A stretch of DNA of 64,000 nt from Treponema parvum (GCF_017893965.1 NZ_CP054142.1:1178001-1242000); one strand, 5' to 3'; numbered from the stretch's first letter, positions 43,395-53,043 are shown. The notes: a model not told the origin generated them from the sequence alone. Translations and numbers: made by a program.

Positions 43395-43423
43395 TTGACA
43401 CATTTCTTTTTTTTTTATAGTAT
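43395..43423 (+). promoter_or_regulatory. promoter of the tRNA-Thr/tRNA-Tyr unit
   Basis: Perfect TTGACA (43395-43400), 17-bp spacer containing a T-run, TAGTAT (43418-43423). Start near 43430, ten bases before tRNA-Thr. Confidence 0.6.
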
Positions 43424-43439
43424 AGCATTCGTTCGTTGT

Positions 43440-43514
43440 GCCAATTTAGCTCAGCTGGTCCAGAGCACGTGATTTGTAATCTCGGGGTCCAGGGTTCGAA
43501 TCCCTGAGTTGGCT
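43440..43514 (+). tRNA. tRNA-Thr (anticodon TGT)
   Basis: Acceptor GCCAATT pairs with AGTTGGC (one G-U), D-stem GCTC/GAGC, anticodon loop TTTGTAA, T-arm CAGGG-TTCGAAT-CCCTG. The anticodon stem CGTGA/TCTCG has a central T-T mismatch. CCA is not encoded. Confidence 0.92.
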
Positions 43515-43525
43515 TTTCGAATAAT

Positions 43526-43607
43526 GGGGAGTTTCCCGAGTGGTCAAAGGGGACAGACTGTAAATCTGCTGGCTCAGCCTTCGTAGGTTCGAATCCTTCA
43601 CTCCCCA
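43526..43607 (+). tRNA. tRNA-Tyr (anticodon GTA)
   Basis: Acceptor GGGGAGT/ACTCCCC, anticodon stem-loop AGACTGTAAATCT with GTA, and the long variable arm (GCTGGCTCAGCCTTC) expected of bacterial tRNA-Tyr. T-loop TTCGAAT. CCA is not encoded; A is the discriminator base. It is 12 bp after tRNA-Thr, so both come from one transcript. Confidence 0.95.
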
Positions 43608-43620
43608 AAATACGCTGTTT

Positions 43621-43652
43621 GAAACCGTTCATAAATGTTTTCGGACGGTTTC
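43621..43652 (+). terminator. hairpin after tRNA-Tyr
   Basis: GAAACCGT (43621-43628)/ACGGTTTC (43645-43652). A weak T-tract, so only a possible terminator. Confidence 0.4.
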
Positions 43653-43922
43653 GGATTAAAATTGCACAGTGTAATTAGTGTGCTCTTTTCACATCACGGT
43701 CAGCAGAAAATGTTTTTCTTGTCGCAAAAAGAAAGCGGGATTCGCTTATTTGTCAAAAACGGGTTTGACAAACCCATGTCTATGTTTTAATCTGAATAAT
43801 GAGAAGGAACAATTTATCTCAACATGTTGCAAAAGAGCGCCGTTCGATTTAATCTTAAACTGTGCGCATGAAACTCGTCCCGTGCAATGTTTGATACGTT
43901 CTTAAGATCGCGAGGGTGAAAA
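43653..43922. other. gene-free stretch after the tRNA genes
   Basis: Part of a 315-bp gap (43608-43922). It holds an inverted repeat GGGTTTGACAAACCC near 43755-43769 and a TTGACA within it that could start a promoter with a weak -10 17 bp later. No SRP RNA or other conserved RNA motif was found. A possible ORF at 43678-43905 has a GTG start without ribosome site and is not credited. Confidence 0.5.
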
Positions 43923-44861
43923 TTGTTAATTTATTTTTGGGGTGTAAGAGGTTCGATTCCTACGTGTTTGACATCCCAACAGATACAAAAAAAAATATCG
44001 GCTGTAGTTCAGCGCATTACTCCGAACGATATAATTTCCGAAGATTCGAGGGAGCGTTTTATTGCGAGCTTACCCGATTGGCTTTACGGAACTACGGGCG
44101 GCGATACTCCGTGCGTACAGCTGGTCAGCGGAAAAGGAAAGAATTTCATACTTGACGCCGGTTCCGGGCTTAGGGTGATGAGCAAGAATTCTCCGATTCC
44201 TGAAGATAAACATTACAACATGTTTTTTTCTCATTTTCATTGGGATCACATTCAAGGACTGCCTTTTTTCGATCCGATATACAATCCGGAAGTTTCGTTT
44301 GATATTTATTCTATATTTCCAGCCGCCGAACGTATTTTAGCGTTTCAAATGCAAAGCCCTTATTTCCCCGTAAAATGGGAAAGTTGTTCCAAAAAGATTA
44401 AATTTCACCGCATAAGGGCGGGAATTCCGTTTGCTGTCGACGGCGTTTCCATAGTTTGCTGTAAGATGTCGCATCCGGGTAATTCATATTCCTACGCTTT
44501 TGTGGAAGACGGTAAAAAATTCGTGTATGCGACGGACGTTGAGTTGACGGGAAAATCTTTTGAATATTCCGACGATCTTAAAGCCGTGTTCAGCGACGCC
44601 GACGTACTTGTGTTCGACGCACAATACACGCTTGAAGAAGCCCTGCTCAAAGAGAATTGGGGACATTCGGCTTTTTGCACTGCAATTGATTTTGCCATAG
44701 GCTGGAATGTCAAACAGCTGTACTTGTTTCATCACGAACCTATCTATGACGATCAAAAGTTGGATTCTATACTGCAGTCCGCCCGTTGGTACGTAAATTA
44801 TATAGTGCGGGGAAAGCTTCAGGTTTTTTTGGCTGTCGAAGGTCTCGTCGTTAAATTGTAG
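43923..44861 (+). CDS. metallo-beta-lactamase-fold hydrolase
   Basis: 312 aa, TTG start at 43923 with GAGGGTG 5-6 nt upstream. N-terminus IYFWGVRGSIPT is typical of a phosphodiesterase-like MBL subgroup. Zinc ligands: SHFHWDHIQGLPFF (HxHxDH, residues ~102-108), HPGNSYSYAF, and YATDVE (Asp ligand). It is probably a phosphodiesterase acting on a small cyclic or nucleotide substrate, but the substrate is unknown. Thirteen bases upstream of mltG. Confidence 0.85.
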   Translation: MLIYFWGVRGSIPTCLTSQQIQKKISAVVQRITPNDIISEDSRERFIASLPDWLYGTTGGDTPCVQLVSGKGKNFILDAGSGLRVMSKNSPIPEDKHYNMFFSHFHWDHIQGLPFFDPIYNPEVSFDIYSIFPAAERILAFQMQSPYFPVKWESCSKKIKFHRIRAGIPFAVDGVSIVCCKMSHPGNSYSYAFVEDGKKFVYATDVELTGKSFEYSDDLKAVFSDADVLVFDAQYTLEEALLKENWGHSAFCTAIDFAIGWNVKQLYLFHHEPIYDDQKLDSILQSARWYVNYIVRGKLQVFLAVEGLVVKL

Positions 44862-44873
44862 TTAAAGAGTTCT

Positions 44874-45947
44874 ATGAATAAAAAAATTGCTAAAATGTTT
44901 AAGGTGTTTTTTGCGGTTTTCGTAAGTCTTGCGGCATGCCTTTATTTTTACTGGGTTTACGCATGCGGTGCCGTAAATTCGTACGGAACAGGCCGTACGG
45001 AACGCATCGAAGTACCCTACGGAATGACGATAAAAGAAATCGCCGCCGTATTAAAAGAAAAAAAACTTATTCATAACGAAACCGTATTTTATCTGGCGGC
45101 GCGTTATCCGTTTTTGGATAAGTCAGAAATGAACGGATTGCAGGATTCCAATTTCAATCTTAAAAGCGGAGTTTATGAAGTAAGCAGCGAAATGGGGTTG
45201 AGTGAAATATTCAATCTTTTGTCGTCAGGCACGCAGGAATACATAAAAATTTCAATTCCGGAAGGTTTCAGTGTTAAAAAGATTGCAAAAAAACTTGCGG
45301 ACAGGAATGTTTGTTCTGAAAAAGACTTTATTGAAGCTGCAAATTCAAAGCCGCTTTTGGCGGAATACAATATCGACGCCGACAGTTTTGAAGGATATTT
45401 ATTCCCCGATACGTATTTTTTTACTCCCTTTATGAGCGGAAAACAGGTTGTAAAATTTATGGCCAACAATTTTTTTTCAAAGATAGCGGAAATTCCTTCT
45501 TTTACCGGAATTTCACCGAAAAAGCTCAACGACAGTGTCATACTTGCCTCGATCGTAGAAAAGGAGTACAGGATTGCTTCCGAAGCTCCACTTATCGCAA
45601 GTGTGTTTAAAAACCGGCTTGATAAAAACATAGGTTTGTATTCTTGCGCTACGATCGAATATATTTTAACTGAGATAGAGGGACTGCCGCATCCCGATGT
45701 TATAACTTATGAAAATCTTCAGATATCAAGCCCCTATAACACATACAAATGGGCGGGACTTCCTCCGGGAGCGATTTGCAATCCCGGAATGATAGCTTTA
45801 AAGGCCGTAGCCGATACGCCTAAGACAAACTATTATTTTTTCCGCCTTACGGATCTTCAAAGAGGTTCGCACTCGTTCAGTTCCGACTTTAGAACTCATA
45901 TTGAAGAAGGGCAGCTGCTTTATACCAAAAAAACTTCTGAAAACTGA
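44874..45947 (+). CDS. mltG: endolytic murein transglycosylase MltG
   Basis: 357 aa. N-terminal membrane segment (residues ~8-32), a LysM-like region (IEVPYGMTIKEIAAVLKEKKLI), then the YceG catalytic domain. SFEGYLFPDTYFF and LASIVEKEYRIASEAPLIASVFKNRLD carry the conserved catalytic Glu, and GLPPGAICNPGMIALKA is the C-terminal signature. It cuts nascent glycan strands, limiting chain length, and sits beside the mre/PBP2/rodA genes with which it works. The dnaG ATG overlaps its stop codon region (TGATG). Confidence 0.93.
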   Translation: MNKKIAKMFKVFFAVFVSLAACLYFYWVYACGAVNSYGTGRTERIEVPYGMTIKEIAAVLKEKKLIHNETVFYLAARYPFLDKSEMNGLQDSNFNLKSGVYEVSSEMGLSEIFNLLSSGTQEYIKISIPEGFSVKKIAKKLADRNVCSEKDFIEAANSKPLLAEYNIDADSFEGYLFPDTYFFTPFMSGKQVVKFMANNFFSKIAEIPSFTGISPKKLNDSVILASIVEKEYRIASEAPLIASVFKNRLDKNIGLYSCATIEYILTEIEGLPHPDVITYENLQISSPYNTYKWAGLPPGAICNPGMIALKAVADTPKTNYYFFRLTDLQRGSHSFSSDFRTHIEEGQLLYTKKTSEN

Positions 45948-47722
45948 TGCCGGGTTTGATCTCAAAGGAAACGATTGATGCGATTCGTAACTCGTCGGAT
46001 ATTGTCGCCGTAGTAGGCGAATATACGCACCTTGAAAGGCGGGGAAACGATTGGTGGGGATGCTGCCCGTTCCATAATGAAAAAACGCCTTCTTTTCATG
46101 TCGAGCCTGAAAAGAATTTTTACTATTGCTTCGGCTGCCATGCCAGTGGCGACGCGATCAATTTCATCAAAGAGATGGAAAAAGTTTCGTATGTCGAAGC
46201 CGTAAAAATCCTTGCAAAAAAAGCGGGCGTCGAAATCGTATATTCCGCCGGAAATTCCGAACATGATAAGACCGAAGAAAAACGCGCCCAGTATATCGAG
46301 CTGTATGAACGGATCGCTTCCACGTTCCATTATTTGCTGACTGAAACCGAGTACGGCAAACAGGCGCTCTCTTATATCACGGAGCGAGGTCTTACGAAAG
46401 ACACTATCGAAAAATTCAAATTAGGTTATGCGCCTTCCGACCGTCAATGGCTAAAAAATTTTCTTCGCAAAAAAAACTTCAGCGACGAGTTTCTCGGCGA
46501 TTCGGGTTTGTTCAGTAAAAAATATCCGGACATCGCTTTTTTCAGCGACAGGTTGATGTTTCCCATCTTTAACCGGCAGGGACAGGCGGTAGCCTTCGGC
46601 GGCAGACTGCTTTCGGGCGAAGGTCCTAAGTATCTTAATTCAGGCGATCTCATACAGTACAAAAAGGGCGATACGCTGTACGCCTTCAATTTTGCAAAAA
46701 ATTCCATTCGCGAAAAAAAGGCTGTGATATTTTGCGAAGGCTACATGGACGTGATCGCCTATCATCAGTGCGGCATAGACAACGCCGTAGCTCCCTTGGG
46801 AACGGCTTTGACCGAAGGCCAGATCCGTATGATCGGCGGGTTTGTGGATACGGTTTTGCTTTCGTTCGATTCGGACGATGCGGGACAAGCGGCGACGGTA
46901 AAAGCTGTTCTTATGTGCCGTAAAGCGGGGCTTCAGACAAAGATAATACGGCTTTCAGGCGGTAAAGATCCTGCAGAAATCATGCTTAACTACGGAAAAG
47001 AAACATTGACTCAGGACGTAAATAATGCTATATTAGATAGTACTTTTCTGTTATCTAAACTGGGCAAGGATTATCCTGTTGATACAGCCGACGGAAAACT
47101 TCGCGCCGCATTGGCCTTTTTTCCGTATGTCGATGCCTTGCAGTCCGATATACAAAAAGAATCTTGTCTGGAACAACTTTCCCAGACGTTCAATCTAAAT
47201 CCGGAGGCGGTCAGGAGAGATTTTAACGATCGTGAACAGGCGCGTGAGCGTGTAGACAGACGGCAGCCTGACATGCAGGATTCAGACCGGAAAATCAAAC
47301 TTAATTTTGAATTACGAGTCCTCATGGCTGTCATCGCGGATTTGAAGCAGTACGAATCGCTCAGAAACGAGTTGTCCGTTGACGATTTTGAAGATCAGTC
47401 GGCAAAGAAAATATTCATTGCTTTGGAAGAATGCTACAGAGCCGAAGACTTGAGTTTTTTAAATGTATTGAGTCACTGTGACGACAAGGAATTGCAGAAG
47501 CTGGTCACCGAAGTGATCGAAGCTAAAGAATTTTCCAATAATGAAAATAAAATAGTACAGGACGGAATACGTTTTATCAAACGTAAAAAACTTGAAAAAC
47601 AGCGGGACAAATTGATGAACCGCATAAGGCAATTTAGCCCTGTAACCGTACAAGACAAAGAGCTTTTACAGGAACTTCTTTCTGAAAAAATGATTATCGA
47701 TCAAAAATTAAAAAGCAAGTAG
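45947..47722 (+). CDS. dnaG: DNA primase
   Basis: 591 aa. CHC2 zinc finger CPFHNEKTPSFHVEPEKNFYYCFGC (written in part; residues ~39-64, Cys-His-Cys-Cys). RNA polymerase core with FSDRLMFPIFNRQGQAVAFGGR, and TOPRIM motifs FCEGYMDVIAYHQ and SFDSDDAGQAA with the acidic metal ligands. The C-terminal helicase-binding region is present. Synthesises RNA primers at the replication fork. Followed 13 bp later by rpoD, the classic macromolecular synthesis arrangement without rpsU. Confidence 0.96.
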   Translation: MPGLISKETIDAIRNSSDIVAVVGEYTHLERRGNDWWGCCPFHNEKTPSFHVEPEKNFYYCFGCHASGDAINFIKEMEKVSYVEAVKILAKKAGVEIVYSAGNSEHDKTEEKRAQYIELYERIASTFHYLLTETEYGKQALSYITERGLTKDTIEKFKLGYAPSDRQWLKNFLRKKNFSDEFLGDSGLFSKKYPDIAFFSDRLMFPIFNRQGQAVAFGGRLLSGEGPKYLNSGDLIQYKKGDTLYAFNFAKNSIREKKAVIFCEGYMDVIAYHQCGIDNAVAPLGTALTEGQIRMIGGFVDTVLLSFDSDDAGQAATVKAVLMCRKAGLQTKIIRLSGGKDPAEIMLNYGKETLTQDVNNAILDSTFLLSKLGKDYPVDTADGKLRAALAFFPYVDALQSDIQKESCLEQLSQTFNLNPEAVRRDFNDREQARERVDRRQPDMQDSDRKIKLNFELRVLMAVIADLKQYESLRNELSVDDFEDQSAKKIFIALEECYRAEDLSFLNVLSHCDDKELQKLVTEVIEAKEFSNNENKIVQDGIRFIKRKKLEKQRDKLMNRIRQFSPVTVQDKELLQELLSEKMIIDQKLKSK

Positions 47723-47735
47723 TTAAGGAAGGCAG

Positions 47736-49508
47736 ATGGATCAAGAACTAGAGTTGGAACCGGAAATAGTAAAATTATTGGATTATACAAAAGAAAAAAA
47801 ACTTATTTCATGGGACGAGATCACTGAAATTCTTGGACGAGAGTATGTTGATTCTCCTAAAATGGAAACGGTTTTAAGGATTTTAACTGAAAACAACGTA
47901 AGAGTATTTGAAGAAGACGCCGAACTCGATGAAGAAGATGACGACGAGGACGTTGCGGTTGACGAAGAGGCTGAAAAACTCAACGAAACTTCCGAAAAGC
48001 GCCGCCTTGTCAACAGCGATAAGGATACGAGCGTCGACGATCCCATAAGGCTTTATCTGCGCGAAATCGGAAAAGAAAATCTTTTGACGGCCGAACAGGA
48101 AGTGATGCTTTCAAAACAGATGGAAGCCGGCGAAAATATAATAAAAGACGTTATAAAGAATTCCGGCGCTCTCATACCCGAATTTTTTACCATCGCGCAA
48201 AAGGCTTTTACGCGCATAGATCCCCAGGAACCAGGCCGCCCCAGAAAAGAGATAAACGAGATAATGGCCGAAAAACGCCGTCTGAAGAGTTTTTACAGCG
48301 TATATTTGGAACCGCTTTTTCCGGACATGAAGCAATACATTCAGCTTAAACGGCAGCTTTTTGAAAGCGAGCAGTCCGGCAGGATTTTTGACGACGAGCG
48401 GCTTAAGGCGCTCCGCGAAAAGATTTTTCCCGAGCTGAAAAAGATCGACATTCAGTCCGAAGAAATCGAACTTATAAGCGGAAAATTCATAGACGCGACT
48501 ATGAAAATTTCGGATTTCAGGCATAAGCAGGAAAAAAAGATGCGGGAATTGCGTATTTCCAGCACGGCGGAACTGCGCAGTTTGGGACGCAAGATCGCAA
48601 TAAAATTTGAAGCGGCTAAAATCGAAGAAGAGCTCGGTATGACAGCCGACGAAATACGTGAAATTTATACACAGATCCAAAAGATCGACCGCAAACTGAG
48701 CCGTCTTGAGTACGAGTTTGAAAATAATGTTACTGAAATCCTTGCCATGTCAAAAGAAATAGAGCGCGGACGCATAATGATGGAAAAGGCTAAAAACCGT
48801 CTTATAAACGCTAATCTTCGATTGGTGGTTTCGATAGCAAAAAAATATACTAATCGCGGTTTACAGTTTTTCGATCTGGTGCAGGAAGGCAACATAGGAC
48901 TTATAAAAGCCGTAGAAAAATTTGAATACAGCAAAGGATTTAAATTTTCGACATACGCTACATGGTGGATACGACAGGCCATAACAAGGAGTATTTCCGA
49001 TCAGGCGCGTACCATACGGGTTCCGGTTCATATGATTGAACAGATAAACAAGGTTGTTCGCGAATCGCGCCAGCTTATGCAGAAACTCGGGAGAGAACCT
49101 TCGGATGAAGAGATCGCACAGCAGTTGGGATGGCATGTTTCAAAAGTAAAGCAAGTTAAAAACGTCGCCCGTGAACCTATTTCTCTTGAAACCCCTATCG
49201 GAGAAGAAGAAGATTCCCTTTTGGGAGATTTCATCGAAGACAAAGAAGTTGAAAACCCGTCCGTTCAAACGGCTTATACTTTACTGCGTGAACAGCTTCA
49301 CAACGTTTTAGGAACCCTTCCGTCCCGCGAACACGAAGTTTTAAAGATGCGTTTCGGCCTTGACGACGGTTATTCTTTGACGCTTGAAGAAGTGGGCTTG
49401 TGTTTTAATGTTACGCGTGAAAGGATTCGCCAAATAGAAGCTAAGGCGCTGCGCAGGCTGCGCCATCCCAGAAGAGCAAGCGGTTTGCGTGATTTTATGG
49501 AAATGTGA
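47736..49508 (+). CDS. rpoD: primary sigma factor RpoD (sigma-70)
   Basis: 590 aa. Region 1.1 at the N-terminus, followed by an acidic stretch (~70-85). Region 1.2 is [23 protein letters not shown]. Region 2 is [57 protein letters not shown], with the -10 recognition helix intact. Regions 3-4 end in [40 protein letters not shown], the -35 recognition helix. This is the factor expected to read the TTGACA/TATAAT-type promoters listed here. AAGGAAGG precedes ATG. Confidence 0.97.
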   Translation: MDQELELEPEIVKLLDYTKEKKLISWDEITEILGREYVDSPKMETVLRILTENNVRVFEEDAELDEEDDDEDVAVDEEAEKLNETSEKRRLVNSDKDTSVDDPIRLYLREIGKENLLTAEQEVMLSKQMEAGENIIKDVIKNSGALIPEFFTIAQKAFTRIDPQEPGRPRKEINEIMAEKRRLKSFYSVYLEPLFPDMKQYIQLKRQLFESEQSGRIFDDERLKALREKIFPELKKIDIQSEEIELISGKFIDATMKISDFRHKQEKKMRELRISSTAELRSLGRKIAIKFEAAKIEEELGMTADEIREIYTQIQKIDRKLSRLEYEFENNVTEILAMSKEIERGRIMMEKAKNRLINANLRLVVSIAKKYTNRGLQFFDLVQEGNIGLIKAVEKFEYSKGFKFSTYATWWIRQAITRSISDQARTIRVPVHMIEQINKVVRESRQLMQKLGREPSDEEIAQQLGWHVSKVKQVKNVAREPISLETPIGEEEDSLLGDFIEDKEVENPSVQTAYTLLREQLHNVLGTLPSREHEVLKMRFGLDDGYSLTLEEVGLCFNVTRERIRQIEAKALRRLRHPRRASGLRDFMEM

Positions 49509-49542
49509 CGGGATTCGCCGCCGTTCGCTGCAGTGTGTGCCG

Positions 49543-49563
49543 CGGCCGGATTTTCCCCGGCCG
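49543..49563 (+). terminator. hairpin after rpoD
   Basis: CGGCCGG (49543-49549), 7-nt loop, CCGGCCG (49557-49563), 35 bp after the rpoD stop; T-tract is short (TCTTAG). Confidence 0.45.
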
Positions 49564-49573
49564 TCTTAGCTCC

Positions 49574-49610
49574 TAGACAGAAATGCCGATTTGGTATATA
49601 TTGCGGCATT
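49574..49610 (+). promoter_or_regulatory. promoter with an inverted repeat over the -10 box (zinc-ribbon gene)
   Basis: TAGACA (49574-49579), 17-bp spacer, TATATT (49597-49602). Inverted repeat AATGCCG (49582-49588)/CGGCATT (49604-49610) brackets the -10 box and ends at the predicted start site, as an operator would. Confidence 0.5.
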
Positions 49611-49639
49611 AGAATATTTTAGGCCAGAGGTTTTGTTCA

Positions 49640-50569
49640 ATGGTAATGACAGAAGTTTTTGAAAAATTAAAATCCTTGCAGGATATTTTAGTTAAAAGAT
49701 ATGAAATTGAAAAAAAGATCGAAGAAGCGCCGAAACAACTTGGGGCGCAGGAAGAATTGCTCTCTCGCCTGAAAAAAGAATACATTGAAAAAAACACAAA
49801 ATATGAAGAAGTTCGCAGTAAAGTCTTAGGTCTTAAAACCGAACTTGAAGACGCCGAAAGGCAACGAGAAGCCGGCGAAGCGGGAATGGACAATATTACC
49901 ACTCACCGAGAATACGAAGCTTTGGACAAACAGATTACGGAAGCCAATGCGAAGGAACAGGAAATAAGAAAAGAATTGTCCGTTCAGGAAAAAGAGCTTT
50001 CCGTTTTGCAGGAAAATCTGAAATCCGATGAAGAAATGATCTCTTCGTCTGAAAACGATCTGAACACCAGCAAGGCCGCTCTTGATAACGAGCTTGCGTC
50101 ATTTAAAGACGAACTGTCGGTGCTTAAAAAACAGGAAGGTGAAATAACGCCCGGCATAGATCAAGAGATTGTCTATAAATTCCAACGCATAATTCAGCGT
50201 GATAATAAGGGAATTGTCGCCGTAAAAAACGGAGTTTGCGAAGGCTGTCACATGATTTTGCCTGCGCAGTTTGCTAATGAAGTCCGTGAAGGAGAAAAGA
50301 TCCTATTTTGCCCCTACTGCAGCAGGATCTTGTACTATCAGGAATCGGAAGACGAAGGAATGGACAACTACTTTGTAATGAGCGAAGCGGGAAGCCTTGC
50401 CGATTTGGATGACGTTCTTGACGAAGACGAAAACGAGGACGACGAAGATCTTATTTCCGATTCCGACGACATCGAAAACGACGATGAAATGCTCGAAGAC
50501 GAAGAAGCCGACGACGAACAGCTTGACGATGAAGACGACGAAGATCTCGAAGAGGATGAAAACGACTGA
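49640..50569 (+). CDS. coiled-coil protein with C4 zinc ribbon and acidic tail
   Basis: 309 aa. Residues ~5-175 are a long Glu/Lys-rich coiled coil. A C-terminal C4-type zinc ribbon follows: GVCEGCHMIL and ILFCPYCSRILYY (four Cys at ~199-232). The last ~65 residues are almost entirely Asp/Glu. The family is widespread and proposed to work in nucleic-acid or translation contexts; its exact role is not settled. In treponemes it sits, as here, between rpoD and the mre genes. AGAGG upstream of ATG 49640. Confidence 0.85.
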   Translation: MVMTEVFEKLKSLQDILVKRYEIEKKIEEAPKQLGAQEELLSRLKKEYIEKNTKYEEVRSKVLGLKTELEDAERQREAGEAGMDNITTHREYEALDKQITEANAKEQEIRKELSVQEKELSVLQENLKSDEEMISSSENDLNTSKAALDNELASFKDELSVLKKQEGEITPGIDQEIVYKFQRIIQRDNKGIVAVKNGVCEGCHMILPAQFANEVREGEKILFCPYCSRILYYQESEDEGMDNYFVMSEAGSLADLDDVLDEDENEDDEDLISDSDDIENDDEMLEDEEADDEQLDDEDDEDLEEDEND

Positions 50570-50585
50570 GATTCAAGAAATTCTC

Positions 50586-50614
50586 TTGTGAACCGCGTTT
50601 TGAAAGTGTTTATT
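50586..50614 (+). promoter_or_regulatory. promoter of rnpB
   Basis: TTGTGA (50586-50591), 17-bp spacer, TTTATT (50609-50614). Predicted start near 50621 agrees with the 5' end of the P1 helix. Confidence 0.45.
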
Positions 50615-50622
50615 GACAGAAA

Positions 50623-50953
50623 GGATATGATCGTTTGACCGGAATTTTATGATATTTTTCGGTCAAAAGGAAAGTCCGGGCTCCGCCGGAAAAAATGCCG
50701 GGTAATGACCGGGCAGCCGACGATTTTTTCGCCGGCTGACAGAAAGTACCACAGAAAACATACCGCGTATGAGTTTTCGTACGTAAGGGTGAAAAGGCGA
50801 GGTAAGAGCTCACCGTGTTTCCGGTAACGGAAACGACAGGGAAACCTCATTTGGAGCAAGGCCGAATAGGCAGTTATGTTTTCCGGACAGTTACGCTGCG
50901 GGTAGGCTGCTAAAAACACGGAGCGATCCGTGTTTCAGATAGATGATCATACC
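50623..50953 (+). ncRNA. rnpB: RNase P RNA, bacterial type
   Basis: Catalytic RNA that cleaves the 5' leader from pre-tRNAs. Conserved blocks in order: GGAAAGTCCGGGCTCC, a GCCGGGTAATGACCGGGC hairpin, ACAGAAAGTACCACAGAAAA, GGTAAGAGCTCACCG, GACAGGGAAACC, GGAGCAAGGCCGAATAGG, and CAGATAGATGATC at the 3' end. The ends are set by helix P1: TATGATC (50626-50632) pairs with GATCATA (50945-50951), extended by GG/CC around a bulge. About 330 nt, the usual A-type size. Confidence 0.96.
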
Positions 50954-50972
50954 GGCCGTAATTACGGCCGGT
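50951..50972 (+). terminator. perfect 22-nt palindrome at the 3' end of rnpB
   Basis: ACCGGCCGTAA/TTACGGCCGGT, fully self-complementary. It probably ends rnpB transcription although no U-tract follows; it also separates rnpB from the next promoter. Confidence 0.5.
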
Positions 50973-51011
50973 ACAGAACCCGGCTTATATCCTTTCTGTT
51001 TTTATTTTTTA

Positions 51012-51020
51012 TGGTACTAT
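51012..51020 (+). promoter_or_regulatory. extended -10 of the TPR gene, near-leaderless
   Basis: TGG-TACTAT (51012-51020), an extended -10, 6 nt before the ATG at 51027. No Shine-Dalgarno; no good -35, which is expected with an extended -10. Confidence 0.55.
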
Positions 51021-51026
51021 TTGGGT

Positions 51027-51986
51027 ATGTTTTCGAATACAAATGTTAAAAACGGCGTTGTTAAAAGAAAAAGCAAATTTCTTCTGTATTTTGTTATTCT
51101 GGCGGTCGTTTTATCGTTCCTATTCATAAGCGCTTTTGCCCTTATCCGCTATTTTAATTCCTCCGAACACAATAAATTTTCGGTTTCGTATATTTATCAA
51201 AAGTGGGCGGAACACGATTACAAGACCGTATATGAAACTTGCGAGCAGCTTTTACAAAAACAGCCTTATAATAATGCGGCTTTAACATTTAAAGGCTATG
51301 CGGGATTTTATTTGGCGGTAAGTCAAACCGACTCGGCCGACGCCCGCGACTACTTGGATGCAGCCATTTTTGACATGAGGACGGCTCTTCAGTCCGCAAA
51401 AAAATCTTTAATTCCTCAGTTAGACTATATGCTCGGTAAAACGTATTTTTATAAAAATACGCTTTCGTCATATTATTATTATTCGGACCTTGTCATAAAT
51501 TATCTTTCTCAGGCAAAGGAACTCGGCTACAGAGCCGACGACATTCACGAGTATTTGGGGCTAAGCTATGCTTCTTTGGGAATGACGTCCGAAAGTATTT
51601 CTTCTTTTACGGAAGCTCTGCTTGTAAGAGAGTCCGGCTCCCTGTTGCTTTCGATTGCCGAACAATACCGTAAGGCGGGACAAAATTCCGCAGCCAAACA
51701 GTATTTGTACAGAGTTATCAAAGAAGACGACGATGAAAACCTTGTTGTCAAAGGCCGCATATTGTTGGGGCAAATACTCACCGAAGAAGGCGATCTTGAG
51801 GCGGCCCAAAATGAATTTCAAACAATTTTAGAAAAAAACATAAATTCAGCTGACGCATATTACGGTCTTGGTGTAATATATGAGAAACAAGGCGATTTGA
51901 TAAAGGCAAGGGCGGAATGGCGCAAGGCTCTGCGCGCCCAGATAAATCACCCTGAAGCTTTAAAAAAAATATCGGATTATAAATAA
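51027..51986 (+). CDS. membrane-anchored TPR protein
   Basis: 319 aa from ATG 51027. One N-terminal membrane segment (residues ~18-40, [23 protein letters not shown]), then tetratricopeptide repeats, clearest at the C-terminus: [32 protein letters not shown] and [29 protein letters not shown]. Probably a periplasmic scaffold. It lies 11 bp before mreB and seems to head the cell-shape operon, as in T. pallidum to my recollection. Confidence 0.85.
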   Translation: MFSNTNVKNGVVKRKSKFLLYFVILAVVLSFLFISAFALIRYFNSSEHNKFSVSYIYQKWAEHDYKTVYETCEQLLQKQPYNNAALTFKGYAGFYLAVSQTDSADARDYLDAAIFDMRTALQSAKKSLIPQLDYMLGKTYFYKNTLSSYYYYSDLVINYLSQAKELGYRADDIHEYLGLSYASLGMTSESISSFTEALLVRESGSLLLSIAEQYRKAGQNSAAKQYLYRVIKEDDDENLVVKGRILLGQILTEEGDLEAAQNEFQTILEKNINSADAYYGLGVIYEKQGDLIKARAEWRKALRAQINHPEALKKISDYK

Positions 51987-51997
51987 GGTGGTGGAGA

Positions 51998-53032
51998 ATG
52001 TTTTTTGACCGATTTTCGACTGACATTGGTATAGATTTGGGAACTTGCAACACGCTCATATATGTCAAAGGCCGCGGAATCGTTATCGATGAGCCGTCGG
52101 TAATCGCGGTGGAAAAAGGGACAAAACGCGTTGTCGCGGTAGGTGCGGAAGCGAAGCGTATGTTGTGGAAAACGCCCAGCAACATTACAGCCATACGGCC
52201 ATTGGCGGACGGCGTTATCGCCGACATAGACAGCACGGAAAAGATGATAAAGTATTTTATCAACAAGATCATGCCGCGTCACAAATTTATCAAATCCATG
52301 CGTATGAAGATAGGAATACCTTCTTGCATTACCGAAGTAGAAAGACGCGCCGTAATCGAAGCGGCTTTTAAAGCGGGCGCAAAGGAAGTCGGCGTAATTG
52401 AAGAATCGCTTGCGGCCGCAATAGGCGCTAAAATCCCCATCTACGAACCTGCAGGACATATGGTCTGCGACATAGGCGGAGGCACTACGGAAGTAAGCGT
52501 AATATCATTAGGGGGAATGGTTATAACTTCTTCCATACGCGTCGGCGGGGATAAATTTGACGAAGCTATCGTTAAGCACATAAGAAACGTCCATAACCTT
52601 ATCATAGGACAGCACACGTCGGAGCGCCTTAAAATAGAAATAGGAAACGCTTCTCCCGATACCAACAATGAAAAAATGGAAATCAAAGGCACGGATGCGG
52701 TTACCGGGCTTCCGAGGCCCCTCGAAATAGACAGCGTTGAAGTGAGAGAAGCTCTTAAAGAACCTGTGGACAGGATAATCGAAGAGATAAAGAACTCTTT
52801 GGGACATACGCCTCCTGAGTTGGCTGCGGACATCGTTGAACGCGGTATAGTTATGACGGGCGGCGGTTCCATGTTAAAAGGGCTTCCAAAACTTATTTCG
52901 CGAGTTACCGGAGTTCCCGTAATATTGGTTGAAAAACCCCTCGACTGCGTGGCAATGGGCGCGGGAGAATCGTTTGAGCTTTTTAAAGATATGATCGGAG
53001 GAAGCTCCGCCTACGACAATCTGAACGAATAG
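51998..53032 (+). CDS. mreB: rod shape-determining actin MreB
   Basis: 344 aa. Actin-fold ATPase: phosphate-1 motif [20 protein letters not shown] (residues ~8-27), phosphate-2 [18 protein letters not shown] (~155-172), adenosine motif [17 protein letters not shown] (~284-300). Forms membrane-associated filaments that direct the Rod complex. GGTGG upstream of ATG. First of mreB-mreC-mreD-PBP2-rodA, all with short gaps or overlaps. Confidence 0.97.
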   Translation: MFFDRFSTDIGIDLGTCNTLIYVKGRGIVIDEPSVIAVEKGTKRVVAVGAEAKRMLWKTPSNITAIRPLADGVIADIDSTEKMIKYFINKIMPRHKFIKSMRMKIGIPSCITEVERRAVIEAAFKAGAKEVGVIEESLAAAIGAKIPIYEPAGHMVCDIGGGTTEVSVISLGGMVITSSIRVGGDKFDEAIVKHIRNVHNLIIGQHTSERLKIEIGNASPDTNNEKMEIKGTDAVTGLPRPLEIDSVEVREALKEPVDRIIEEIKNSLGHTPPELAADIVERGIVMTGGGSMLKGLPKLISRVTGVPVILVEKPLDCVAMGAGESFELFKDMIGGSSAYDNLNE

Positions 53033-53043
53033 GGCGTTCGCCG

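Noticed and set aside
43263-43472. Short ORFs overlapping aroH end and tRNA-Thr (both strands)
   Set aside because: They run through the tRNA genes; tRNA structure explains the conservation.
43640-43760. Possible SRP 4.5S RNA near the tRNA genes
   Set aside because: A CGGTCAGCAG string looked suggestive, but the conserved SRP domain IV loop sequence is absent.
43678-43905. 75-codon plus-strand ORF after tRNA-Tyr
   Set aside because: GTG start without ribosome site, composition unlike neighbouring genes, no recognisable features.
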